The notes under the pieces: generated by a model | What the model saw: the letters and a program-made list of their open reading frames with translations, nothing else | Told to the model about the DNA's origin: nothing | The model's database searches: none | NCBI GenBank assembly: GCA_020853705.1 | Contig: JADYYK010000127.1 | Location: 1 to 42,723 of the forward strand | Reading direction: 5' to 3' | Length of the DNA: 42,723 bases | From: Deltaproteobacteria bacterium | GTDB lineage: Bacteria > Myxococcota_A > Polyangia > Haliangiales > JADYYK01 | In this document: in pieces, positions 1 to 7,999 of the stretch | How positions within the stretch are numbered: the first letter of the stretch is position 1 | How the letters are laid out: each line of letters opens with the position of its first letter | Made by a program: the position numbers and the translations under genes

Positions 1-1
1 G

Positions 2-337
2 TGGGCGAGGCGGCGGACGAGCGGGTGGACTGCGACGGCAGACGCGGTGACGGAGACGAGGCCGCAGGCCGCGAGGGCGCGGACGGAGGCGGAGGCGGAG
101 GCGGGGGCGGAGGCGGGGGCGGAGGCGGAGGGAACAGGCGACAGGCGACAGGAAACAGGCGACAGGCGACAGGCGATGGGTGATGGGGGCGGCGGGGCGA
201 TGGGTGGTGGGGGCAGGGCGATGGGTGGGGGCGGCAGGGTGGGTGGTGGGGACAGGGCGATGGGTGGTGGGGGCGGCAGGGCGGACACGAGCGTGGAACC
301 GGGGGCGGGGGCGAGACGACCTGCGGGACGGCTGTGA
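2..337 (+). CDS. Possible 3' end of an upstream gene, repeat-filled (partial)
   Basis: One frame is open from the window edge to a TGA at 335-337, ten bases before the imuB start, which is normal operon spacing. The visible residues are low complexity: a Glu-Ala run, then Gly-Asp-Arg-Arg-Gln repeats, then Gly/Met-Gly runs ending in Arg-Pro-Ala-Gly-Arg-Leu. No conserved domain is visible, so the product cannot be named. imuA is commonly found directly upstream of imuB and dnaE2, so this could be an ImuA-type C-terminus altered by repeats, but that is inference only. It could equally be non-coding repeat DNA; a second frame is also open from position 1 to 183. Confidence 0.3.
   Translation, partial: WARRRTSGWTATADAVTETRPQAARARTEAEAEAGAEAGAEAEGTGDRRQETGDRRQAMGDGGGGAMGGGGRAMGGGGRVGGGDRAMGGGGGRADTSVEPGAGARRPAGRL
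84..285 (+). repeat. Composite GC-rich microsatellite (hexamer, heptamer, G-run blocks)
   Basis: Three blocks lie in a row. Positions 84-130 are GGCGGA/GGCGGG hexamers. Positions 131-176 are ACAGGCG heptamers in two short runs split by a GGAAACAGG junction. Positions 177-285 are G-run units, with GGGCGATGGGTGGTGGGGGC present at both 195-214 and 255-274. The G runs of three or more could form G-quadruplexes on the + strand. The same hexamer and heptamer blocks recur near 5971-6080 and, inverted, at 29336-29420. Confidence 0.85.
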
Positions 338-346
338 CGGGGTCGC

Positions 347-1864
347 ATGCGGGTGGCTTGCTTGTATGTGGAGGATCTGGCGCTCGTCGCGTTGCTGCGA
401 GCGGATGTGACGGAGGAGCTGGCGGGGCGGGCGCTGGTGGTCACGGATGGTGATGGCGGGCGGGCGCTGGTGCTGGGGGCGAGCGCAGCGGCGCAGCATG
501 CGGGGGTGAGGGCCGGGCAGACGGTGGCGCAGGCGGGGGCGCGCTGTCCCGAGGTGCTGACACGGGTGATGTCGGCGCAGTCGATGCGCGCGACGCTGGA
601 GGCGCTGGGCGAGGTCGGGGAGTCGGTGTCGCCGCGGGTCGAGCTGGTGGCGCCGGAGGATGTGCGCGCGCCCGGGGCGGTGGGGATGGCGTTCGTGGAT
701 GTCGGGGGCCTGGGACAGCTGTATGCCAGTGAGCGGCAGCTGGGCACCGAGCTGTGGGCGCGCGCGACCAAGCTGGGGCTGGAGCCGCGGGTGGCCATCG
801 CGGGGTCGAAGGCGACGGCGGAGATCCTGTGTCGCGCGCATGTCGGGGTGACGGTGGCGCCGGCGGATGCGGCGGCCGAGCGGGCGCTGCTGGCGCCGCT
901 GCCGGTGAGCGCGCTGTCGCCGTCGCCGCGGGTGGCCGAGACGCTGCAGCGCTGGGGGGTGCGCAGCGTGGGGGCGCTGGCGGCGCTGCCGGCGGAGCGG
1001 GTCGCGCTGCGGCTGGGTGAGGAGGCGGTGCGGCTGGGGGCGCTGGCGCGGGCCGAGCCGGCGGGCAGACATGAAGCGCCGCTGGCGCCGACGCCGCGGC
1101 CGCTGCTGCTGGAGGAGCGCGCCGAGTGGGAGTACGCCATCGAGAGCCTGGAGCCGCTGTCGTTCGTGCTGCGCGGGGTGCTGGATCGGGTGGTCGCGCG
1201 GGCGGTGCTGCGCGGGATGGCGTGCGCCAGCTTCATGCTGGAGCTCGAGCTGGAGCCGCGCGGGCGCGAGCAGCGCACCGTGGTGGTCGCGGCGCCCACG
1301 CGCGAGGCCGCGAGCTTGCTGATGCTGGCGCGCGCGATGCTGGAGTCGCAGCCGCCGGTGGCCGGGGTGCGCGCGGTGACGGTGCGGGCGGAGGCGCGCG
1401 CGGTGCGCGGGCAGCAGCTGCAGTTCTTCGCGCCGCCGCGGCCGGCGCCGGAGCGCCTGGCGACCACGCTGGCGCGGCTGCAGGCGATGGTGGGCAGCGG
1501 GCGGGTGGGCGCGCCCGCGCTGGCGGCGACGCACCGGGTGGGGGCGTTCGAGGTGGCGGAGTTCAGGGCGGATGTCGAGGTCGGCCCGGCCGCAGGTGGC
1601 CGACGGCTGGCGTTGCATGCGCTCAGGCCGGCGCGGGTGGCGGAGGTGTTCTTCGAGCGTGGGGTGATGACCTATCTGCGCGCCGAGGGCGTGGCGGGGC
1701 GCGTGGTCGGGTATGGCGGGCCGTGGCGGGTCACGGCGGACTGGTGGACGGGGCAGCCGTACGGGCGCGACTACTACGACATCGAGCTCGAGGGCGGCGG
1801 GCTGTATCGAGCGTTTCGCGAGCATGCCCAGGGCACCTGGCACGTGGATGCTCGCTATGACTGA
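347..1864 (+). CDS. imuB: ImuB-type Y-family DNA polymerase homologue
   Basis: This 505-residue protein has Y-family polymerase architecture: an N-terminal palm/finger region, a helix-hairpin-helix-like stretch near residues 195-225 (TLQRWGVRSVGALAALPAER) and a C-terminal extension typical of ImuB. The catalytic carboxylates are degraded. The position of the first Asp motif reads LYVEDLALVALL, and the SIDE-like motif reads FVDVGGLG, lacking the Glu. ImuB proteins act as non-catalytic hubs that link DnaE2 to the beta clamp during mutagenic lesion bypass, so loss of these acids is expected. The last codons overlap the dnaE2 start, implying translational coupling. A LexA site would lie upstream of the window. 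The family call is firm. Confidence 0.9.
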   Translation: MRVACLYVEDLALVALLRADVTEELAGRALVVTDGDGGRALVLGASAAAQHAGVRAGQTVAQAGARCPEVLTRVMSAQSMRATLEALGEVGESVSPRVELVAPEDVRAPGAVGMAFVDVGGLGQLYASERQLGTELWARATKLGLEPRVAIAGSKATAEILCRAHVGVTVAPADAAAERALLAPLPVSALSPSPRVAETLQRWGVRSVGALAALPAERVALRLGEEAVRLGALARAEPAGRHEAPLAPTPRPLLLEERAEWEYAIESLEPLSFVLRGVLDRVVARAVLRGMACASFMLELELEPRGREQRTVVVAAPTREAASLLMLARAMLESQPPVAGVRAVTVRAEARAVRGQQLQFFAPPRPAPERLATTLARLQAMVGSGRVGAPALAATHRVGAFEVAEFRADVEVGPAAGGRRLALHALRPARVAEVFFERGVMTYLRAEGVAGRVVGYGGPWRVTADWWTGQPYGRDYYDIELEGGGLYRAFREHAQGTWHVDARYD

Positions 1865-4800
1865 GCGGCGCGGGGCCGAGGGGGGGCGCGGCGCCGAGGG
1901 GGGGCGCGGCGCCGAGCTGGCGAGCCGCTATGTCGAGCTGCGCATGAAGAGCGCGTTCTCGTTCTTGCGGGGGGCGTCGTTGCCGGAGGATCTGGTGGCG
2001 CGGGGGGCGGCGCTGGGCTATCGCGCGCTGGCGCTGGCGGACGTCGATGGGCTGTACGGGGCGCCGCGCTTTCACAAGGCGGCGCGGGCGGCGGGGCTGC
2101 GCGCCCTGGTGGGCGCAGACGTCGCGGTGCTGGAGACGCCGATGGCGCGACCGTACCGGGTGCTGCTGCTGGCGCGGGATCGGGCGGGCTATCGCAACCT
2201 GTCGCGGCTGCTCACGGTGGCGCGGCTGGGCAGCAGCAAGCTGGATGCGCGCGATCATGGCGCGCCGGTGAGCTGGGACGAGCTGGCGGCGCATGCCGGC
2301 GGCCTGGTGTGCCTGACCGGAGGCGCGGGCGGGGCGCTGGAGGAGGTGGTGATGGCGCCGCGGGTGTGGCGCGCGCGGGCGGGGGCCCTGCGCGAGCTAT
2401 ATGGCGAGCACCTGTATGCCGAGGTGCAGTGTCATCACGACGCCGCCGAGGCGCGGCGGGCCGCGGCCACGGTGGGGCTGGCGCGGGCGCTGCGGCTGCC
2501 GCTGCTGGCCTCGAACGACGTGCGCTACCACGAGCCGGCGCGCGCGGCCCTGTTCGACGTGCTGACCTGCCTGCAGGAGCGCACCACGCTGGATGCCGCG
2601 GGCACGCTGCTGGAGCGCAATCGCGAGCGTCACCTCAAGTCGCCGGCCGAGATGGCGGCGCTGTTCGCGGCGCTGCCCGAGGCCATCGACAACACTGCGC
2701 GGGTGGCGGCGGCGTGTGGCTTCACGCTGGCCGATCTCGGCTATCGCTTCCCGCACTATCCGACGCCGTTCGACTGCTCGCAGCAGGACGTGCTGGCGCG
2801 GCTGACCGAGCAGGGCGCGCGAGCGCGCTATGGCGAGCGACCATCGCCGCGGGTGCACGCGCAGCTTCAGCGCGAGCTGGCGCTGATCGGCAAGCTGGAG
2901 CTGGCGGGCTACTTCCTCATCGTGTGGGACCTGACGCGCTACTGCCGCGAGCAGGGCATCCTGGTGCAGGGGCGCGGCTCGGCGGCCAACAGCGCGGTGT
3001 GCTACGCGCTGGGCATCACCGCGGTCGACCCCATCGGGCTCGACCTGCTGTTCGAGCGCTTCCTGTCGGAGGAGCGCGGCGAGTGGCCCGACATCGATCT
3101 CGACCTGCCCTCGGGCGACGACCGCGAGCGCGTCATCCAGTATGTCTATGCGCGCTACGGCGCGCGCGGGGCGGCCATGACCGCCAACGTCATCACCTAC
3201 CGCGGGCGCAGCGCGGCGCGTGACGTCGGCAAGGCGCTGGGCTTCAGCAGCGAGCAGACCGGGCAGCTGGCGGGGCTGATGTCGCACTTCGAGTTTCGCA
3301 GCAAGACCGACGACGACGTGCCGCGCCTGCTGGCCAGCGCGGGGTTCGACTGTGGTGATCGGCGGGTGCAGCTGTTCGGGCGGCTGGTGGGCGAGATCCA
3401 GGGGCTGCCGCGCCACCTGGGGCAGCACTCGGGCGGCATGGTGCTGGCGGCGGGGCGGCTGGATGACGTGGTGCCGCTGGAGCCGGCGTCGATGCCGGGG
3501 CGCGTGGTGGTGCAGTGGGACAAGGACGACTGCAGCGACATGGGCATCATCAAGGTCGACCTGCTGGGCCTGGGCATGATGGCGCTGCTGGCCGAGGCGG
3601 TGCCGCTGGTGCGCGCGCATGACGGCAAGGCGATCGATCTGGCGCACCTGTGTCAGCCGGGGTCGCCGGAGGACGGCGCGGTCTACGACATGCTGTGCGC
3701 GGCCGACACCGTGGGCGTGTTCCAGGTCGAGTCGCGTGCCCAGATGGCCACGCTGCCGCGCATGAAGCCGCGCAACTTCTACGACATCGCGATGGAGGTC
3801 GCCATCATCCGACCCGGGCCCATCGTCGGGCAGATGGTGAACCCGTTCCTGGAGCGCCGCGCGGGGCGCCAGCCGGTGACCTACCTGCACCCGGACCTGG
3901 AGCCCATCCTGAAGCGCACCCTGGGGGTGCCGCTGTTCCAGGAGCAGCTCATGCGCATGGCCATGGTCATCGCGGGCTTCACCGGGGGGCAGGCCGAGGA
4001 GCTGCGGCGCGCCATGGGCTTCAAGCGCTCGCACGAGCGCATGCAGGGGCTGGAGGCGGCGCTGCGCAGCGGCATGGCCGAGCGTGGCATCACCGGGGCG
4101 CCGGCGGACGCCATCGTCAAGAGCATCCACTCGTTCGCGCTGTATGGCTTCCCCGAGTCGCACTCGCTGTCGTTCGCGCTGCTGGTGTACGCCAGCGCGT
4201 ATCTCAAGCGGCACCACCCGGTGGTGTTCAACTGTGCGCTGCTGAACAACTACCCGATGGGGTTTTATCACCCGGCCACCATCGTCAAGGACGCGCAGCG
4301 GCACGGCGTGCGCGTGCGCGCGGTCGATGTCACGCGGTCGGACTGGCGCTGCACCATCGAGGATGGCGAGGGCACCCGCGGGGTGCCCGAGGGCGATCCG
4401 CGCCGGAACGCGCTGCGGCTGGGGCTGCGCTATGTGAACGGGATGCGCGAGGCGGTGGCGACGCGCCTCATGGCGGCGCGGCGCGAGCGGCCGTTCGCGA
4501 GCCTGGGCGACGTGGCGCGGCGCAGCGGGGCCAGCGCGGCGGAGCTGGAGACGCTGGCGGAGATCGGGGCCTTCGCCGAGCTGGGGGCGCGGCGGCGCGA
4601 GGCGCTGTGGCAGCTGCAGGCGCTGTGGCCGCTGCGCGACGGGCTGTTCGCGGCGGCGGGGGCGGAGGCCGAGCGTGAGGCGGCGCCGGCGCCGCTGCCC
4701 GAGATGGACGCGCTGGAGCGCACGCTGGCGGACTACCGGGGCACCTCGATGACGGTGGGGCCGCATCCGATGCGCTTGCGCCGGGACGAACTGGCGCGGC

Positions 4801-5120
4801 TGGGGGTGCTGCCGGCGGCGGGGCTTTCGCAGCGGCGCAACGGCGAGCTGGTGCGCATCGGCGGGGTGGTCATCGTGCGGCAGCGGCCGGGCACGGCGAA
4901 GGGCGTGGTGTTCGTGACCCTGGAGGACGAGACCGGGATCTCGAACGCCATCGTGATGCCCGAGGTGTTCGAGCGTGATCGCCGGGTCATCGTGACGTCA
5001 GCGGTGCTGATCGTGGAGGGTGTGCTGCAGGTGCGCGACGGCACGCACCTGGTGCGGGCGCAGCGCTTCCAGGCGGTGCCAGCGCTGGGAGCCGAGGCGG
5101 GCTCGCGCGATTTTCACTGA
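1857..5120 (+). CDS. dnaE2: Error-prone DNA polymerase DnaE2
   Basis: The 1087-residue product is a C-family polymerase of DnaE2 length. It has an N-terminal PHP domain (from about residue 25, with SAFSFLRGAS and ALADVDG), the polymerase core with VQGRGSAANSAVCYALG and the catalytic Asp motif PDIDLDLPSGDDRERVI, the YGFPESHSLSFALLVYASA segment, and a C-terminal OB fold. The start chosen is the ATG at 1857, which overlaps the imuB stop by eight bases. About 20 extra N-terminal residues are encoded by an 18-bp tandem repeat before conserved sequence begins. DnaE2 with ImuB performs SOS-induced translesion synthesis. The absence of a tau-binding replicative context and the adjacent imuB separate it from the main DnaE1. 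Confidence 0.95.
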   Translation: MTERRGAEGGRGAEGGRGAELASRYVELRMKSAFSFLRGASLPEDLVARGAALGYRALALADVDGLYGAPRFHKAARAAGLRALVGADVAVLETPMARPYRVLLLARDRAGYRNLSRLLTVARLGSSKLDARDHGAPVSWDELAAHAGGLVCLTGGAGGALEEVVMAPRVWRARAGALRELYGEHLYAEVQCHHDAAEARRAAATVGLARALRLPLLASNDVRYHEPARAALFDVLTCLQERTTLDAAGTLLERNRERHLKSPAEMAALFAALPEAIDNTARVAAACGFTLADLGYRFPHYPTPFDCSQQDVLARLTEQGARARYGERPSPRVHAQLQRELALIGKLELAGYFLIVWDLTRYCREQGILVQGRGSAANSAVCYALGITAVDPIGLDLLFERFLSEERGEWPDIDLDLPSGDDRERVIQYVYARYGARGAAMTANVITYRGRSAARDVGKALGFSSEQTGQLAGLMSHFEFRSKTDDDVPRLLASAGFDCGDRRVQLFGRLVGEIQGLPRHLGQHSGGMVLAAGRLDDVVPLEPASMPGRVVVQWDKDDCSDMGIIKVDLLGLGMMALLAEAVPLVRAHDGKAIDLAHLCQPGSPEDGAVYDMLCAADTVGVFQVESRAQMATLPRMKPRNFYDIAMEVAIIRPGPIVGQMVNPFLERRAGRQPVTYLHPDLEPILKRTLGVPLFQEQLMRMAMVIAGFTGGQAEELRRAMGFKRSHERMQGLEAALRSGMAERGITGAPADAIVKSIHSFALYGFPESHSLSFALLVYASAYLKRHHPVVFNCALLNNYPMGFYHPATIVKDAQRHGVRVRAVDVTRSDWRCTIEDGEGTRGVPEGDPRRNALRLGLRYVNGMREAVATRLMAARRERPFASLGDVARRSGASAAELETLAEIGAFAELGARRREALWQLQALWPLRDGLFAAAGAEAEREAAPAPLPEMDALERTLADYRGTSMTVGPHPMRLRRDELARLGVLPAAGLSQRRNGELVRIGGVVIVRQRPGTAKGVVFVTLEDETGISNAIVMPEVFERDRRVIVTSAVLIVEGVLQVRDGTHLVRAQRFQAVPALGAEAGSRDFH
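1881..1916 (+). repeat. Two perfect 18-bp copies at the 5' end of dnaE2
   Basis: The unit GGGGGGCGCGGCGCCGAG occurs at 1881-1898 and again at 1899-1916. It keeps frame and encodes GGRGAE twice. Each copy sits next to a G run of seven, a slippage-prone tract just inside the gene. Confidence 0.9.
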
Positions 5121-5125
5121 TCGAG

Positions 5126-5131
5126 TAGGGT
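5126..5131 (+). promoter_or_regulatory. TANNNT -10-like box for a leaderless transcript
   Basis: TAGGGT is followed by exactly six bases and then the ATG at 5138. This places the expected transcription start at or next to the start codon. No Shine-Dalgarno sequence is present. Confidence 0.45.
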
Positions 5132-5137
5132 GCCGGC

Positions 5138-5365
5138 ATGGCCGGCAAGCCGTGGTCACCGTTGAAGGCGGCGCTGATGGCGTTCGTGATCACCATCGTG
5201 GTCGGGGCCGGCGTCATGCTGGCGGCGACCATCGCGCGTGGCGACCTGGATGATCGGTCGGAGCAGCGTGGCCAGCAGGCTGGCAAGGCGCTGGCGCCGG
5301 CAGCGCTGATCATCGCGGGGATCACGTACGTGGTGGTGCGCGCGCGGCGGCGAAGCGGACAGTGA
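5138..5365 (+). CDS. Small two-helix membrane protein
   Basis: This 75-residue protein has two hydrophobic segments, about residues 12-30 (MAFVITIVVGAGVMLAATI) and 50-67, separated by a short charged loop and ending in a basic tail (RARRRSGQ). That arrangement suggests an inner-membrane hairpin protein. No family was recognised and no function is proposed. Its stop overlaps the GTG start of the following methyltransferase gene by four bases, so the two are probably co-translated. Its own start is preceded by a TAGGGT box at six-base spacing. Confidence 0.7.
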   Translation: MAGKPWSPLKAALMAFVITIVVGAGVMLAATIARGDLDDRSEQRGQQAGKALAPAALIIAGITYVVVRARRRSGQ

Positions 5366-7368
5366 GCGACGACACCGGGCGGTATGTCGGGCGCGGTGGC
5401 CTCAAGCTGGAGGCCGCGCTGAAGCAGTGGGGGCTGGAGGCAGCGGTGCGCGCGGCGACCTGCATCGATGTGGGGGCGTCGACGGGCGGCTTCACCGACT
5501 GTCTGCTGCAGCATGGCGCGACGCGGGTGACGGCGATCGATGTCGGGCACGGGCAGCTGCACACCAGGCTGCGCGGAGATCCGCGCATCGAGGAGATCGA
5601 GGGCGTGCACTTCAAGACGCTGGCGCTGTCGGTGGCGCCGGGGCCGTACGACTTCTTCGTGGTCGACGTCAGCTTCATCTCGGCGCGCAACATGCTGCGC
5701 GGGCTGGCGTTCAGGCTGCGCGAGGGGGCCCAGGGCGTGATCCTGGTCAAGCCGCAGTTCGAGCTGCCGACCGGGTATGTCAAGGGCGGGCAGGTCAAGG
5801 CCGAGGGCCTGCGCGGGTGGGCGGTGGAGCGGGTCAAGAAGAAGGGCGAGGGGCTGGGCTTCGAGCTGCTGGGGGTGGTGGATTCGCCGGTGCCGGGAGG
5901 CGAGGGCACGGTGGAGCTGCTGACGTGGTGGAGGTGGGTGGGGCGCGGGGAGCGGATGCCGGAGTGGAAGACGGGAGATGGGGATGGGGATGGGGCGGGA
6001 GTGGGGGCGGGGGCGGGGGCCGGGGCGGAGGAAACAGGCCACAGGCCACAGGCCACAGGCCACAGGCAACAGGCGACGGGCGGCGGTGCACAGGCGAACA
6101 CGAGCGCGAAGCCGAGCACGGGTGCGAAGCCGAGTGCGAAGGCGAGCGCGAGTGCGAAGGCGAGCGCGAGTGCGGGCACGAAGCCGAGCACGGGTGCGAA
6201 GGCGAGCGCGAGTGCGGTGGCGAGTGAGGTTTCGTGGTTTGCGGTGGTGGGGCCGGGGCTGGAGGAGGTCGTGCGGGGGGAGCTCGCTGGGCTGGCCGGG
6301 GTGAAGGATGTGCGGGGGGTCGAGGGCGGGGTCGAGTTCAAGGGCGGCATGGAGGTCGGCCTCAGGGCAAACCTGGCGTCGGCGTGCGCGACGCGGGTGG
6401 TGATGCGGGTGGGGGCCTTCAGGGCCAAGGATTTTCCGGCGCTGTACAAGAAGGCGCGGGCGCTGCCGTGGGAGAGCTGGCTGGCCAGCGCGGAGGAGCT
6501 GGAGGTCAAGGCGACGGCGCACCGATCACGTCTGAGGCACACCGGGCGGATCGAGGAGACCTTGAAGGCGGCGGCGCGGGATCGGCTGGCGGAGGGGCGC
6601 GCGGGGGTGCGGGCACAGGCGGGCGGCATGCTGGTGATGGCGCGGGTGGTGGAGGACGAGTTCACCATCAGCGTCGATGCCTCGGGCGAGCTGCTGCACA
6701 AGCGCGGCTGGCGCGAGGACGGCGCGCTGGCGCCGATGCGGGAGACGCTGGCGGCGGCGGTGCTGGCGCTGTCGGGCTGGCAGGCCGGGACGCCGCTGGT
6801 AGATCCGATGTGCGGCTCGGGCAGCTTCGTGATCGAGGCCGCGCTGCGGGCGCGCGGAGTGGCGCCGGGGGCGGGGCGGAGGTTCGCGATGCAGCGCTGG
6901 AGCGGCGTCGACGCGGCGATGGTGGAGCGGGTGCGCGCGGAGCTGCGCGCGCGGGAGCAGGCGCCGGGGGCGGTGGTCATCGGCGGGTCGGATCGCGAGC
7001 CGACGGCGATCGCGGCGGCGCGGCGCAACGCCGAGCGGGCCGGTGTGCTGGACAGCGTGAGCCTCGAGGTGCGCGAGCTCGGGCAGGCGGCGCCGCCGGC
7101 CGCGGCGACCGGGCCGGGCCTGTTCATCGCCAACCCGCCGTACGGGGTGCGCATCGGCGAGGGCGAGGATCTGGGCGCGCTGTATGCGCAGTTCGGGCGC
7201 GTTGCGCGCGAGCAGTTCGCCGGCTGGCGGGTCGCGCTGGTGACCTCGGACGAGTCGCTGGCGCGGCGCACCGGGCTGAAGTTCGACCAGGAGCTCGGGC
7301 TGTTCTCGGGCGGCCTGCGCGTGAAGCTCTACCTCGCGCGCGGGGCCGGGGGCGGCGGCGCGGGGTAG
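5362..7368 (+). CDS. TlyA/FtsJ-like 2'-O-methyltransferase fused to THUMP/RlmL-like methyltransferase
   Basis: One 668-residue frame holds two rRNA methyltransferase-like proteins. Residues 8-195 match the FtsJ core of TlyA: YVGRGGLKL, SAM motif DVGASTGGF (36-44), and a K-D-K-E tetrad at about K15, D102, K130 and E185. The S4 RNA-binding domain normally found before this core in TlyA is missing. Residues 195-290 are a low-complexity linker of Gly/Asp/Ala, HRPQATG repeats and Lys-Ala-Ser repeats. Residues 290-668 are a THUMP plus class I methyltransferase of the RlmL/YpsC type, with DPMCGSGSF (481-489) and NPPYG (591-595), typical of N2-methylguanine enzymes. The GTG at 5362 overlaps the preceding stop. 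An in-frame GTG at 6217 could start the second half separately. The 3' end overlaps the convergent uracil-DNA glycosylase gene by 40 bases. Confidence 0.85.
   Translation: MSDDTGRYVGRGGLKLEAALKQWGLEAAVRAATCIDVGASTGGFTDCLLQHGATRVTAIDVGHGQLHTRLRGDPRIEEIEGVHFKTLALSVAPGPYDFFVVDVSFISARNMLRGLAFRLREGAQGVILVKPQFELPTGYVKGGQVKAEGLRGWAVERVKKKGEGLGFELLGVVDSPVPGGEGTVELLTWWRWVGRGERMPEWKTGDGDGDGAGVGAGAGAGAEETGHRPQATGHRQQATGGGAQANTSAKPSTGAKPSAKASASAKASASAGTKPSTGAKASASAVASEVSWFAVVGPGLEEVVRGELAGLAGVKDVRGVEGGVEFKGGMEVGLRANLASACATRVVMRVGAFRAKDFPALYKKARALPWESWLASAEELEVKATAHRSRLRHTGRIEETLKAAARDRLAEGRAGVRAQAGGMLVMARVVEDEFTISVDASGELLHKRGWREDGALAPMRETLAAAVLALSGWQAGTPLVDPMCGSGSFVIEAALRARGVAPGAGRRFAMQRWSGVDAAMVERVRAELRAREQAPGAVVIGGSDREPTAIAAARRNAERAGVLDSVSLEVRELGQAAPPAAATGPGLFIANPPYGVRIGEGEDLGALYAQFGRVAREQFAGWRVALVTSDESLARRTGLKFDQELGLFSGGLRVKLYLARGAGGGGAG
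5971..6226 (+). repeat. Composite microsatellite inside the methyltransferase fusion linker
   Basis: The order is GGGGAT and GGGGGC runs (to about 6030), then ACAGGCC heptamers with variants (about 6031-6078), then GCGAGT/GCGAAG-type repeats (about 6095-6226). The block stays in frame with both flanking domains. Its order and sequence resemble the block at 84-285, including a shared ACACGAGCG element just after the heptamers (here GGCGAACACGAGCG, there GGCGGACACGAGCG). Confidence 0.85.
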
Positions 7369-7997
7369 GACGGCGGCGCGGCCAGCACGACCTCGCGCCA
7401 CGAGGGGTGGCTGCCGAGCAGCTTCAGCGCCTCGCCGAGCAGGGTGGCGCCGGGCTCCATCTTCCACCAGGTCGAGGCACCCGAGGGGTGCGGCAGCGGG
7501 ATGAGGTCGAACACGCGGCCGGCGCGCGAGCCGCGGTGGCGGCGCCCGATGACGTCGGCCAGCGGCGCCTTGCCCAGGAAGGTCTCGATGGCCAGCCGCC
7601 CGACCGGGATGACCAGGCGCGGACCGACCACGGCGAGCTCGCGATCCAGCCACTCCGAGCAGGCCGCGACCTCGTCGGGCGAAGGCACGCGGTCGCCGCC
7701 CTGCTTGGTCTTGCCGGGGAAGCAGCGGCACACCGCGGCGATGTAGACGCGGGCGCGCATGGCGGGCTCGTCGAGGCCGATCGAGGCGGTCCACTTGAAC
7801 AGCTGCTTGCCGGCGGTCCAGGCGAAGGGGCGGCCGAACTCGCCCTCGCGCGGGCCCGGGGCCTGGCCGACCAGCAGCACCGGCGAGGCCACCGGGTGGC
7901 CGGTGACCACGGGACCGATCATGTCGGGGCAGCGCGTGCAGGCGTGCACCTCGTCGAGGTGCTGGGCCAGCAGGGGCAGCGTGCGCTTGGCGCTCAT
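7329..7997 (-). CDS. Uracil-DNA glycosylase, Fe-S family 4/5-like
   Basis: This 222-residue protein should remove uracil from DNA, the first step of base excision repair. The catalytic motif is GQAPGPREGEFGRPF (44-58), and the second motif is HPSGASTWW (170-178). Cys20, Cys23, Cys90 (or Cys92) and Cys113 have the spacing of the [4Fe-4S] cluster ligands in thermophile-type uracil-DNA glycosylases. The C-terminal 15 residues are Pro/Ala-rich. The ATG lies two bases after the stop of the COG3146 gene, so it is the third gene of a kinase-led operon. Its last 40 bases overlap the convergent methyltransferase gene. The assignment between families 4 and 5 is not settled by eye. Confidence 0.88.
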   Translation of the reverse strand: MSAKRTLPLLAQHLDEVHACTRCPDMIGPVVTGHPVASPVLLVGQAPGPREGEFGRPFAWTAGKQLFKWTASIGLDEPAMRARVYIAAVCRCFPGKTKQGGDRVPSPDEVAACSEWLDRELAVVGPRLVIPVGRLAIETFLGKAPLADVIGRRHRGSRAGRVFDLIPLPHPSGASTWWKMEPGATLLGEALKLLGSHPSWREVVLAAPPSYPAPPPPAPRAR

Positions 7998-7999
7998 GG

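Noticed and set aside
347..1864. Active DNA polymerase IV or V
   Set aside because: The catalytic acidic residues are not conserved and dnaE2 follows directly, so ImuB fits better.
2397..4766. Long open frame of about 789 codons on the - strand
   Set aside because: It is antisense to dnaE2, Arg/His/Gln-rich with no domain, as expected from a shadow frame in very GC-rich DNA.
5362..7368. Sequencing frameshift creating the methyltransferase fusion
   Set aside because: Both modules and the linker share one frame without any shift. A lost stop cannot be excluded, but nothing in the sequence shows an error.
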